From JBCCTX01 sp964468435 (GTDB lineage: Bacteria; Bacteroidota; Bacteroidia; J057): a DNA stretch of 47,419 bases. The stretch spans positions 1 to 47,419 of the forward strand of contig CAYXVE010000042.1 of assembly GCA_964468435.1 (NCBI GenBank). Direction: 5' to 3'. Positions 6,458-15,128 of the stretch are shown piece by piece (within the stretch, counting starts at the first letter, position 1; each line of letters opens with the position of its first letter). The position numbers and the translations under genes are program-made. Below the pieces are notes generated by a model that was not told the DNA's origin, did no database searches, and saw only the letters and a program-made list of their open reading frames with translations.

Positions 6458-8902
6458 ATGATGACAAAAAATATATCTCTTTTAAAATCTGCCGATATAG
6501 AAAGCCAACTCCAGCGTACAGCTAAAAAGATCGCACCGGTATGGCCGCTAGAGAGCTTCGTGGCCGTAAACCCCTATCTGGCACTCATTGACCGTCCTTT
6601 TACAGAAGTTGTGTTCCAGCAATATAAAACTGCTGGAACACAAATACTGATGCCCGCTGCCTACTATGCCGAGAAGTGGAAGGCTGGCGATCTGCAAGAA
6701 TCCAACTGGAAACTTGCACTCAAAAGAGCCGGCAAAAAGGCGGAGCAAGAACTCAGCCGGTGCATAACGCAGTTGGAAGCCGAAGAAAAACGCATAGCAA
6801 TGGCAGAAGAAAAACTGCCAACGGTCATCACCACAGCATCCAAACAAAGCAACTACCACTGGGAACGCTTCGTACGCAATCGCATTTCGATGTGGGCGGC
6901 GGCTTATTTCGACGAAGGACAAGCCCTTTGGAAACAGCCGAAAGAGGAGAGCCTTTATGCGACTTGGAAAAGCGAGGCAGTATTGGACAGAGCACCAGAT
7001 ATTGCGGCGGCGGAGCTGAAAAATTTTCGCCAGGAAATCCGGCAACTGCCCGATACGGCATTCGCGGCTGTCTACGAAGCATTAAAAACGATAGGAGTTG
7101 CGGAAGAAGGTCTCGAACACTATTTGCACCGCGTCCTGTATCTACTGCCTGGCTGGTCAGCTTATGCCGCACGGATAGATTGGGAATCAGCACTTTACGG
7201 AGGCGAAACCCACCTTCTCATCGAACTACTTGCCGTATTGCTGAGCTATGAATACGGATTCTACAAATGCTACCAAAACCGTGGACTGCCTGCTGTGTGG
7301 GAAGTAGCCAAAGCGGAATTTCAGAACCCCCAACTTGACCCGAGAACGGCCATACACCTCGAAAACAAGGTCTCGCTACAGCAGGCACTCGAAATAGGCT
7401 GGCAGCAAAAAGTCATCACCCAGTTTCAAGAAGCCAACGCGGACAAAGCTGCTCCCCGCGAAAAAGCACGCCCTAAGGTACAGGCAATATTTTGCATCGA
7501 CGTGCGGTCAGAGGTGTTCCGGCGGCAGTTTGAAGCGACCGATGCAGGTGTTGAAACCATTGGCTTTGCCGGATTCTTTGGCTTTCCAATTGAATTGATA
7601 CCGATTGGATACGAAAAGGGCATTACCCAATGCCCAGTGCTGCTCACTCCTGCGGCGACCATTCCCGAAACAGTAAATCAGCTTGACCAAGTCGTGGAGA
7701 AAAGAAAACACGCGCGCCACATCAAAAATGCGTGGTATTCCTTCAAAATAGGAGCTATTTCCTGCTTTAGCTTTGTCGGACCTATTGGGCTGGCTTACTT
7801 GCCTAAGCTATTTACCGATGCACTTGGGCTTACCCGCCCTGTAGAAAAACCAGCCAATGCCAATCTACCCGCCAAAGCAAAAAAATTGCGCAAACCGGAT
7901 ATTTCAGGTATCCCCTTAGCCCAAAAAGTTGAACTGGCATCGGGAGCACTCAATGCCATGTCGCTTACTGACGGATTTGCCCCTTTGGTGATGATTACGG
8001 GACACGGCTCAACTACCGTTAATAACCCGCACGCCACTGGGCTTGACTGTGGAGCCTGCGCCGGCAGAGCCGGAGAAGCCAACGCCCGCGTAGCCGCAGA
8101 TGTGCTCAACGATCAAGGGGTTAGGCAAGAACTCGCAAAAAGCGGGATCACCATTCCTGACAATACCTTTTTCCTGGCTTGTCAGCATGACACAACCACC
8201 GATGAAATTCATTTCTTCAATGATTACCAACTTCCCGAAAACCTCCGCAGGCAGTTTGAAGAAGTGGTACAGCTCACCAAACAAGCCGCCCACAGAACCC
8301 GTGCCGAAAGAAGTCTACGATTGGATAACGACTCCAACCTCCTTTACCGAAGCAGGGACTGGTCGCAAGTAAGGCCGGAATGGGGGCTGGCAGGCTGTGC
8401 CAACTTCATCGTTGCCCCACGAGAACGGACGCAGCACATTGACTTTGGCGGCAGGGCTTTTCTGCACTCTTATGTCTGGCAACAAGACAAAGATTTTAGC
8501 GTGCTAGAACTCATCATGACCGCACCCATGATCGTAGCCAGTTGGATTAGCTATCAATATTACGCCTCCACAGTGGACAACGATCTCTACGGCGCAGGTA
8601 ACAAAACGCTGCACAACGTCGTCGGAACGGTGGGAGTGCTAGAAGGAAATACGGGCGATCTGCGAACTGGACTTCCCATACAATCCATTCATGACGGCGA
8701 AAAGCTACAGCATGATCCCCTGCGGCTAAACGTCATCATTGAAGCTCCCCTGGTAGAGATTGATAAGGTCATCCAGAAACACGAAATGGTAAGCAATCTC
8801 TTCGATAACGGTTGGCTATACCTCTTTACCCTAAACGAAAAAGGAATCATTGCGCATCGTTACACCGGCGAACTGCGCTGGGAGACTTTAGATGAAAGGT
8901 AA
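6458..8902 (+). CDS. dabA: DabA, zinc-dependent vectorial carbonic anhydrase-like subunit (DUF2309)
   Basis: The 814-residue cytoplasmic protein belongs to the DabA/UPF0753 (DUF2309) family. The carbonic-anhydrase-like zinc site is complete: Cys346 and Asp348 in FCIDVRSE, His516 in GHGSTTVNNP and Cys531 in GLDCGAC. The spacing equals that of the characterised Halothiobacillus enzyme (two residues between Cys and Asp, fifteen between His and Cys). With DabB it converts CO2 to bicarbonate in one direction, driven by the membrane gradient. In a heterotroph this supplies bicarbonate for anaplerotic carboxylation at low CO2. Start: two ATG codons in a row at 6458 and 6461, 8 bases after dabB. Length and motifs are normal for the family. 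Confidence 0.93.
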   Translation: MMTKNISLLKSADIESQLQRTAKKIAPVWPLESFVAVNPYLALIDRPFTEVVFQQYKTAGTQILMPAAYYAEKWKAGDLQESNWKLALKRAGKKAEQELSRCITQLEAEEKRIAMAEEKLPTVITTASKQSNYHWERFVRNRISMWAAAYFDEGQALWKQPKEESLYATWKSEAVLDRAPDIAAAELKNFRQEIRQLPDTAFAAVYEALKTIGVAEEGLEHYLHRVLYLLPGWSAYAARIDWESALYGGETHLLIELLAVLLSYEYGFYKCYQNRGLPAVWEVAKAEFQNPQLDPRTAIHLENKVSLQQALEIGWQQKVITQFQEANADKAAPREKARPKVQAIFCIDVRSEVFRRQFEATDAGVETIGFAGFFGFPIELIPIGYEKGITQCPVLLTPAATIPETVNQLDQVVEKRKHARHIKNAWYSFKIGAISCFSFVGPIGLAYLPKLFTDALGLTRPVEKPANANLPAKAKKLRKPDISGIPLAQKVELASGALNAMSLTDGFAPLVMITGHGSTTVNNPHATGLDCGACAGRAGEANARVAADVLNDQGVRQELAKSGITIPDNTFFLACQHDTTTDEIHFFNDYQLPENLRRQFEEVVQLTKQAAHRTRAERSLRLDNDSNLLYRSRDWSQVRPEWGLAGCANFIVAPRERTQHIDFGGRAFLHSYVWQQDKDFSVLELIMTAPMIVASWISYQYYASTVDNDLYGAGNKTLHNVVGTVGVLEGNTGDLRTGLPIQSIHDGEKLQHDPLRLNVIIEAPLVEIDKVIQKHEMVSNLFDNGWLYLFTLNEKGIIAHRYTGELRWETLDER

Positions 8903-8980
8903 ACGAAAAAATAAGCACATTAAGGAATTTTGTTTTCTGATAAATAAACTGCATATACAGGATAGTAATACTCGCTCAAG

Positions 8981-10630
8981 ATGAAAAATATACACTTATG
9001 CTTTTTCGCATTAACCTTCCTGGTTCTGGCACAGGGACAAGCCCAAAATCTGTCTGAACAGGTAGTGATCACATCCAATAAGACAAAAACACAGGTAATC
9101 ACCCGTAAAAATGGAAAATTGTTCGTAAATGTATCTCCCAGGGATATACTTAGATTTAAAGCAAATGGAGTGGTCCACTACAGCGACTTAGGTGCCATAG
9201 GCAATGGCAAAGCCGATGATATAAATGCTATTGCTGCTACCCATGCATTCGCCAATCAGTACAATCTGCCCGTAAAAGCTGATGAGGGAGCCACCTACTA
9301 TATTGGAGGAAAGGAACGTACAGCAGTGATCCAAACCGATACCGATTTTGGTACTGCTGCTTTCATCATTGATGACACTGACGTACAAAACCGGAATACA
9401 TCCGTTTTCATGGTTAGTTCCAGCCTGGAACCATTTAATCTTGAAGGTATAGCTTCACTTAAGCGTAGTCAGACAAAAATCGACGTTTCCCTCCCCGGTC
9501 CTTGCCTGATCACAGTTACCAATTCACGAGTTATGCATTACATTCGATTGGGACTGAACCAAAACAATGGATCTCCGCAGACAGATATCTTTGCAGTCGA
9601 TCAATATGGCCATGTGGACATGGACGCACCCATTATCTGGGACTTTGACCAAATCACAGACATTACTGCACTTCCCATAGATGAAGATACGCTGACAATC
9701 ACTGGAGGACGTTTTACCACCATTGCCAATCAGGCGGAATCGAAATACACCTATTATAGCCGCAACATTGCGATCAGGCGCTCCCATGTCGTAGTCAACG
9801 GGTTGGAACATCGCATCACAGGTGAAGGAGAGCAGGGCGCACCCTATGGAGGCTTCATCAACATAGCAGACTGCTCCTATGTAACGGTCAAAAATACTAT
9901 CCTGACTGGACACAAAACGTACCGTACCATAGGCTCTGCAGGCAAGCCCGTCTCTATGGGATCCTACGATCTTACAGCAAATCGTGCCCTTAGCGTATCA
10001 TTTCTCAACTGCCGTCAGACTAATGACATCGATGACCGTACGTACTGGGGAATCCTGGGTTCCAACTACTGCAAGAATCTTCTGTATGACAGTTGTACCT
10101 TTTCCCGTTTTGACGCCCATAAGGGCGTTGCCAATGCTACTATCCGCAACTCCACGCTGGGATATATGGGTATCAACGCTATTGGAAGCGGAACCTTGAC
10201 GGTAGAGAACACCACCATACGTGGCAGAAGCATCGTCAACCTCCGCTCCGACTATGGCAGTAGCTGGCAGGGAGAATTCATCATCCGCAACTGTACTTTT
10301 GTTCCTGAAGGTGGCAAAACCACTACTCCCACCCTGATAAGCGGATCTTACTCAGGCCAACATGATTTTGGCTACACCTGCTACATGCCGGAACGTATCA
10401 CCATAGAAAATCTGTACATCGACGACTCTCATCATCCGGATGATTACCAGGGTCCTGCCATCTTTGCAAATTTCAATCCGCAACTGACTGACCATTCCTA
10501 TCAGGAGAAGTTTCCATATATCATCACCCGGGAAGTTATCTTTAGAAGTATCACTACTGCCAGTGGCAAAGCACTGAGAATAAGCGATAATCCTTTTATG
10601 TTCAGGCATGTAACCATAAAAAATGATTGA
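8981..10630 (+). CDS. Secreted right-handed parallel beta-helix protein (pectate-lyase superfamily)
   Basis: The 549-residue protein has a signal peptide (cleavage near residue 21, AQGQAQ). Next comes the motif YSDLGAIGNGKADD at residues 67-80, which opens the pectate-lyase-3 / glycoside-hydrolase-28-like beta-helix domain. The rest shows many short strand repeats with VTVKNTILTGH-, LLYDSCTFSRF- and ATIRNSTLGYMG-like turns, ending with a short C-terminal cap. No sorting domain of the type IX system is visible. It is probably an extracytoplasmic polysaccharide-binding or -cleaving protein; catalytic residues cannot be assigned. It stands alone between dabA and a broken VOC gene. Substrate unknown. 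Confidence 0.75.
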   Translation: MKNIHLCFFALTFLVLAQGQAQNLSEQVVITSNKTKTQVITRKNGKLFVNVSPRDILRFKANGVVHYSDLGAIGNGKADDINAIAATHAFANQYNLPVKADEGATYYIGGKERTAVIQTDTDFGTAAFIIDDTDVQNRNTSVFMVSSSLEPFNLEGIASLKRSQTKIDVSLPGPCLITVTNSRVMHYIRLGLNQNNGSPQTDIFAVDQYGHVDMDAPIIWDFDQITDITALPIDEDTLTITGGRFTTIANQAESKYTYYSRNIAIRRSHVVVNGLEHRITGEGEQGAPYGGFINIADCSYVTVKNTILTGHKTYRTIGSAGKPVSMGSYDLTANRALSVSFLNCRQTNDIDDRTYWGILGSNYCKNLLYDSCTFSRFDAHKGVANATIRNSTLGYMGINAIGSGTLTVENTTIRGRSIVNLRSDYGSSWQGEFIIRNCTFVPEGGKTTTPTLISGSYSGQHDFGYTCYMPERITIENLYIDDSHHPDDYQGPAIFANFNPQLTDHSYQEKFPYIITREVIFRSITTASGKALRISDNPFMFRHVTIKND

Positions 10631-10757
10631 TATGCAAATTTCATAGATTTTTCTTAGTTTCATTTGCCTTGCAGCAAGTTATATACCATCACACCTGGAT
10701 GACCCTTTTGACTCTATATCAACAGAGAATAACCATACACACATAAATTATACCCAC

Positions 10758-10943
10758 ATGAAATTAGGAGCATTTTCAGTTAGCCTCAGCGTGAAAGACC
10801 TTCACAGATCAAAAGAATTTTATGAAAATCTTGGGTTTGAAGTCCTGGCCGGAAATCTGGACAAGAATTATCTCATCATGAAAAATGAAAATTCACTGAT
10901 CGGATTATTTCAGGGTATGTTTGAAGGCAATATTTTGACATGA
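10758..10943 (+). pseudogene. Truncated VOC (glyoxalase/bleomycin-resistance-like) gene
   Basis: The 61 residues read MKLGAFSVSLSVKDLHRSKEFYENLGF and then FQGMFEGNILT before a stop. This is the first beta-alpha-beta-beta half of a VOC-family protein, which is normally 120-140 residues. Relatives continue after GNILTFNPGWD; here the frame ends at TGA just after ILT. No convincing second half is visible in the next 100 bases in any frame. The metal-dependent active site is built from both halves, so the product would be inactive. It is most likely a gene truncated by deletion. Confidence 0.7.
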
Positions 10944-11049
10944 TTTTCACCTATCATCCAACTAAAGTTTATCGAAAAAGGTGAGCTCCACTCGTTGAAC
11001 ATAGAATATGCAATGATCTGTTTTTAGCAAATTGCGGATTTTACAAAAT

Positions 11050-11436
11050 ATGAAAATTAATATTTCTGCTAAGAATATTTTCTTACTTGATGGTATAGGT
11101 GCCATTATCACATCTCTATTGTTGAGCCAAGTCCTTGGCAGATTTGAGTCTATCTTCGGTATGCCTCAGGACATTCTTTATGTTTTGGCTAGCATTGCAG
11201 TTGGTTTTGCCATCTACTCACTTTCATGCCATCTCTGGATAAAAGACCATTTTAGCAATTATCTTAAAGGTATTGCCATTGCCAACAAGGTCTATTGTAC
11301 CATAACACTGATCCTGATTATCTTCCTTCGCGAATCCCTAACATGGCTGGGAATTGCCTATTTCACTGGTGAGATACTTGTCGTTATGGGTTTGGTGAGC
11401 ATCGAATGGCGGATCGCTAACAGAAATATTCATTGA
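11050..11436 (+). CDS. Small four-helix membrane protein, uncharacterised
   Basis: From the ATG at 11050 the product is 128 residues with four hydrophobic segments (about 9-30, 42-62, 75-95 and 98-120). The loops are short, with features such as LDGIGAIITSLLL and LWIKDHFSNYLKGIAIAN. Proteins of this size and pattern are widespread in Bacteroidota without an assigned function. An alternative TTG start six codons upstream is possible, but the ATG opens directly into the conserved-looking KNIFLLDGIGA segment. A second short frame overlaps its end. Function unknown. Confidence 0.6.
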   Translation: MKINISAKNIFLLDGIGAIITSLLLSQVLGRFESIFGMPQDILYVLASIAVGFAIYSLSCHLWIKDHFSNYLKGIAIANKVYCTITLILIIFLRESLTWLGIAYFTGEILVVMGLVSIEWRIANRNIH

Positions 11437-11483
11437 AAATATCAATTATAAAATTCCAATTTCATATTCTTATCTGGAAAGAG

Positions 11484-11645
11484 ATGTTGCCCATCTTTAA
11501 TATCTCTACTTTGATTTTGCTAACCCTGTATGTGATAGGCTCTGGGAAAATCACCTATTCGTACTCCAAAAATCAATACACTAGAGTCATCATTCCGATG
11601 AAAGTGATCTATGCCAGAAGTATTCCATTAATGCCCTTAAGGTGA
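11484..11645 (+). CDS. Possible 53-residue membrane peptide
   Basis: An ATG at 11484 gives a 53-residue frame with one hydrophobic segment (LPIFNISTLILLTLYVIGSG) and a basic tail. It could be extended upstream to a TTG at 11433 that overlaps the stop of the preceding gene. Nothing in it is recognised, and it may be the remnant of a larger membrane protein. A hairpin resembling an attC site begins 12 bases after its stop. Confidence 0.25.
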   Translation: MLPIFNISTLILLTLYVIGSGKITYSYSKNQYTRVIIPMKVIYARSIPLMPLR

Positions 11646-11951
11646 AATATATTAAAAACATAACGGAAACTTACGCTGAATAAAACGTATACACTCCTGA
11701 TTAAGCGTTATGTTCGCAGTAAATAAAATTATTACAATCTTTTGAATAAGCCCCTTGGGATTGGTTCGGACGAATTATTGAAATAACAGGAAGTTTTGTA
11801 TGAGTTGCAAAACAAGCTAGTACCTAATCATAAAAAAGCTAGATCATCGAAGCATACGAGGAAATGTCTTAAAGATCTCTATGAATTTCCAGGCTTTAGG
11901 TGTATATAGATAGTAACATGAGGCTGGCTCAACCTTAACAATCAAATAAGC
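11646..11951 (+). other. Gene-free stretch with a 56-bp attC-like hairpin and a coding remnant
   Basis: ACATAACG at 11658-11665 pairs perfectly with CGTTATGT at 11706-11713. Inside it, CTTA (11670-11673) pairs with TAAG (11702-11705), leaving a 4-base bulge on one side; this is the layout of integron attC sites. At 11787-11909 a frame reads QEVLYELQNKLVPNHKKARS and continues for about 20 residues to a stop. It has biased, protein-like composition but no start codon and no recognised family; it is probably a decayed gene end. No promoter for the next gene is obvious. Confidence 0.3.
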
Positions 11952-13013
11952 ATGATGACTCAAATTGACACATCCAAACCCATTCTCGCTACCGGTGCCA
12001 CCGGTTTTGTAGCGGGATGGCTTATTAAAAAACTGCTAGAACAGGGGTTAACTGTCCACGGAACGGTGCGCAATCCTGATAATGAACAGAAACTAGCCCA
12101 TCTGAAAGAAATTGAATCTAGTACCTCTGGAAATATCCGCTTTTTCAAAGCGGACCTATTGGATGAAGGCTCCTTTGCAGAAGCGATGGAAGGATGTGAG
12201 TTGGTGTACCACACCGCTTCTCCCTTCACTACCAGTGTAAATGACCCACAAAAACAGCTGATCGAACCAGCACTTAAGGGGACAGAAAATGTACTGTTTC
12301 AGGCCAATGAAACCAGCTCGGTAAAACGCGTTGTCCTAACCAGCAGTTGCGCTGCCATGTATACAGATGCTACAGAGATACAACATACACCCAATGGAGA
12401 ACTTACGGAGGAGGTCTGGAACACCACTTCATCCTTGGAATATCAACCCTATTCCTACTCCAAAGTTCTGGCGGAGAAAAGAGCCTGGGAAATCAATCAA
12501 AGTCAATCGCAGTGGGACCTGGTCGTGATCAATCCCTGTCTTGTCCTGGGGCCTGCATTAAATGCATCCTCTATCACCTCTGAAAGCTACAATATCCTCA
12601 AGCAAATGGGAGATGGCACGATGAAACTAGGGGCTCCCAGAATGGGTATAGGATTAGTAGATGTAAGAGAAGTAGCAGAAGCACATGTCAAAGCGGGCTT
12701 TACACCAGAAGCTCATGGTAGATATATTACCTGTGCTCACAACACCAACATATTGGAAATAGCTAAGACCTTACTACCTAAATACGGAGATGATTACCCG
12801 ATCCCGATCAAGCCACTACCCAAATGGTTACTCATGCTGATAGGCCCTATGATCAATAAAGGCCTCACCAGAAGAACTATCAAAAACAATATAGATATAG
12901 AATGGAAGGCAGACAATTCCAAAATCAGGAAAGAATTGAATATAAAGTTCAGACCCATTCAGGAAACCATGGAAGATTCTTTCCAGGTGTTGATCGATCA
13001 TAAAATTATTTGA
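11952..13013 (+). CDS. NAD(P)-dependent epimerase/reductase (dihydroflavonol-4-reductase-like)
   Basis: The 353-residue protein is an extended short-chain dehydrogenase. It has the nucleotide-binding motif GATGFVAG at residues 15-22, the NADP-discriminating GTVRN around 37-41, a catalytic Ser/Thr stretch VVLTSSCAA at 127-135 and the YxxxK pair Tyr167/Lys171. This arrangement matches aldehyde reductases and dihydroflavonol-4-reductase-like enzymes (about 340 residues), which reduce aldehydes or ketones with NADPH. Two ATGs lie at 11952 and 11955; either may be used. It is a monocistronic gene ending 13 bases before the convergent sulfatase. Substrate unknown. Confidence 0.85.
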   Translation: MMTQIDTSKPILATGATGFVAGWLIKKLLEQGLTVHGTVRNPDNEQKLAHLKEIESSTSGNIRFFKADLLDEGSFAEAMEGCELVYHTASPFTTSVNDPQKQLIEPALKGTENVLFQANETSSVKRVVLTSSCAAMYTDATEIQHTPNGELTEEVWNTTSSLEYQPYSYSKVLAEKRAWEINQSQSQWDLVVINPCLVLGPALNASSITSESYNILKQMGDGTMKLGAPRMGIGLVDVREVAEAHVKAGFTPEAHGRYITCAHNTNILEIAKTLLPKYGDDYPIPIKPLPKWLLMLIGPMINKGLTRRTIKNNIDIEWKADNSKIRKELNIKFRPIQETMEDSFQVLIDHKII

Positions 13014-13026
13014 CGATGCTGGAATC

Positions 13027-14910
13027 TTACTCCATCCCCGGAACTAATTCCCTCAACCTTCGAAGCACCTCGTCATTTTCGCGAATGGCTTCGGACAGTT
13101 TTCCAGGATCTATGGAGAAATCGTAGGCATAAGGCTTAGATTCCATTAAGGTGATACTATTCAGGATCAGTAAGGCTTCGGCAGCCTGATCGCTGGCGTA
13201 TAACGACTCAAGCATAACTGATGTTGGAGATATTCCCTGCGTAAAAACCAGAAATTCCGCTGCTCTGAACCGGTTGACCGGTTCGGGATCACTATCTATG
13301 ATTTTCTCAATCAATGGAATGAATTCAGCAGCCTTATCTTCAAAAATGCTACAAACCGTCAAAGCCCAGTAGCGATCCCAGGGATCGGAAGAGTTGAGTG
13401 CTTCCTCCAAAGGAGCTTTTACCTCAGAAAATGGACGAAGACTAAGGTCTGCTATATCTATATAGCGACTGATGTCTTCTTGATGAGCTTGCCCAAATGC
13501 TACAGGATCACCAAAAGCATCTTCGATCAACACATGCTCAGGATAAAAGGATAGATCGGGCATCCCCCTCAAATATTCGTTAAGCCTACCATGCATTTCT
13601 TCTACCTGATCCTGGTACTGAGGGTCTGAAGCCAGATTGCGGGTTTCGTAAGGATCCTGAGATAGATCAAAGAGCATCTCTATGGATCTGGTCTCAAAAA
13701 ACCGGGACTGAACCGCATTCAATTCGCCTTTTTCGTACAATTTCTGCCACTCCTGATAAGCCAGTTGACGGTAGCGATACTGGTTGAACAATCCATCAAA
13801 ATTGAAAGGCTGATAATTCCGTATGTACTTATAATTACCCACCCTTAACGCCCTGACCATATCGTATTTCTCATCAAATCGATCTGCGTGGCTAAAGGCT
13901 TCATCACGGGATTCCAATGCCTCCTCAGATACTTCTTTCCCTAGAAAAGGCTCTCCATCATATTCTTCAGGTAGTGATAATCCCGCAAGCTCTAGCACTG
14001 TAGGTGCAAAATCTACAAAGCTGACAAAGCCATCTGTTTTACTACCAAGTTCTAGATTTACCAGCTGCTGGTATCTCTCCGGTACATACACAACCAAAGG
14101 AACATGCACTCCTATTTCATAGATATAACCTTTGCTCCCAGGCAATACACCTCCATGATCGCCGAAGTAAAATATAAAAGTATTTTCCAAAAGTCCTTCA
14201 TCTTCCAGTTCGCTTACCAGTGCTCCCACCTGCCGATCCATATCCTGTATACGGTCCCGATAGTAAGCATTAGTATAACGAAAAATCTCGGTATCGGGAT
14301 GATAGGGATGCACTTCAAAGGTATTCTCAGCTGTAGCTGGAATAACTGAATCCATCTCTGCGGCTGTAAAGTGTAGGGATGACTCATGACTAATCCCTAT
14401 GTTGTGCATGTAAAAGAAAGGCTGACCATCTGCCCGGTTTTTCCAGGTAGCTTCTGTAGATGACTCATCCCACACATCTTCGCTTTTGATAAGATTGTAA
14501 TCTTCTTTTCTCAGGTTAGCGGCATAATATCCTACCTCCCGTAAATATGCAGGAAACATTCTCAGGTCGCTGGGCATGGGCACCTGCTGGATTTTCCGGT
14601 GAAACTGAGCTCCCACTCTGGGTGCATAACATCCTGTAACCAAAGTAGAACGTGCTACACTACAGACCGCACCATTGGAAAAGGCCCTTGTAAAAGTAAT
14701 TCCCTTTTCTGCCAGAGATTCGATGTGAGGTGTACTGACCCCATTCTCATCAAATAATTGGAGATAATGTGCGGAATTATCCTCCGATGCGATCCAGACG
14801 ATGTTGGGAGGAGGTAGTGTTTCAGCACTTCCAGGTTGGCACGAGGTGTAAGCCGTAAAACTGAGGCAGATGCCTATGAGATAAACTATGGGGAGTAATG
14901 TAATTTTCAT
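13027..14910 (-). CDS. Secreted S1-type sulfatase with C-terminal HEAT-like region
   Basis: From the ATG at 14910 the product is 627 residues with a signal sequence. It carries the formylglycine region GAVCSVARSTLVTG (Cys83, Arg87), the metal ligands Asp251/His252 in YFGDHGG, and LFDLSQDPYETRNLAS near residues 450-465, typical of arylsulfatases. The last 110 residues read like HEAT/armadillo helices (RYWALTVCSIFEDKA...RFRAAEFLVF), as in several Bacteroidota sulfatases. A longer frame upstream exists but has no signal peptide at its start. The core motif reads C-S-V-A-R instead of C-x-P/A-x-R. The gene is divergent from an SGNH hydrolase, suggesting joint attack on sulfated, acylated polysaccharide. 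Substrate unknown. Confidence 0.85.
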   Translation of the reverse strand: MKITLLPIVYLIGICLSFTAYTSCQPGSAETLPPPNIVWIASEDNSAHYLQLFDENGVSTPHIESLAEKGITFTRAFSNGAVCSVARSTLVTGCYAPRVGAQFHRKIQQVPMPSDLRMFPAYLREVGYYAANLRKEDYNLIKSEDVWDESSTEATWKNRADGQPFFYMHNIGISHESSLHFTAAEMDSVIPATAENTFEVHPYHPDTEIFRYTNAYYRDRIQDMDRQVGALVSELEDEGLLENTFIFYFGDHGGVLPGSKGYIYEIGVHVPLVVYVPERYQQLVNLELGSKTDGFVSFVDFAPTVLELAGLSLPEEYDGEPFLGKEVSEEALESRDEAFSHADRFDEKYDMVRALRVGNYKYIRNYQPFNFDGLFNQYRYRQLAYQEWQKLYEKGELNAVQSRFFETRSIEMLFDLSQDPYETRNLASDPQYQDQVEEMHGRLNEYLRGMPDLSFYPEHVLIEDAFGDPVAFGQAHQEDISRYIDIADLSLRPFSEVKAPLEEALNSSDPWDRYWALTVCSIFEDKAAEFIPLIEKIIDSDPEPVNRFRAAEFLVFTQGISPTSVMLESLYASDQAAEALLILNSITLMESKPYAYDFSIDPGKLSEAIRENDEVLRRLRELVPGME

Positions 14911-15128
14911 TTCTTCGAAGATAAAGTCTTTACTATAAGATATCATCTTTGTCGTCTTATCGCAAAGTTCCAGATCAATTATTGAGAAATTCTTTTCAGA
15001 AATCAATAGTAGGCAGATCATGCTTGCAACGGATGATCTGATAAAGTAAGAAATGGTTTGTGCAGAGGCATCTGGTTTTTGAAACAAAAAGCTGTTAGCT
15101 TATACAGAAATTGTTTAATCCGGATTAT

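Noticed and set aside
14911..15087. Longer N terminus for the sulfatase
   Set aside because: The extra 59 residues are unlike a sulfatase, and the signal peptide begins at the ATG at 14910.
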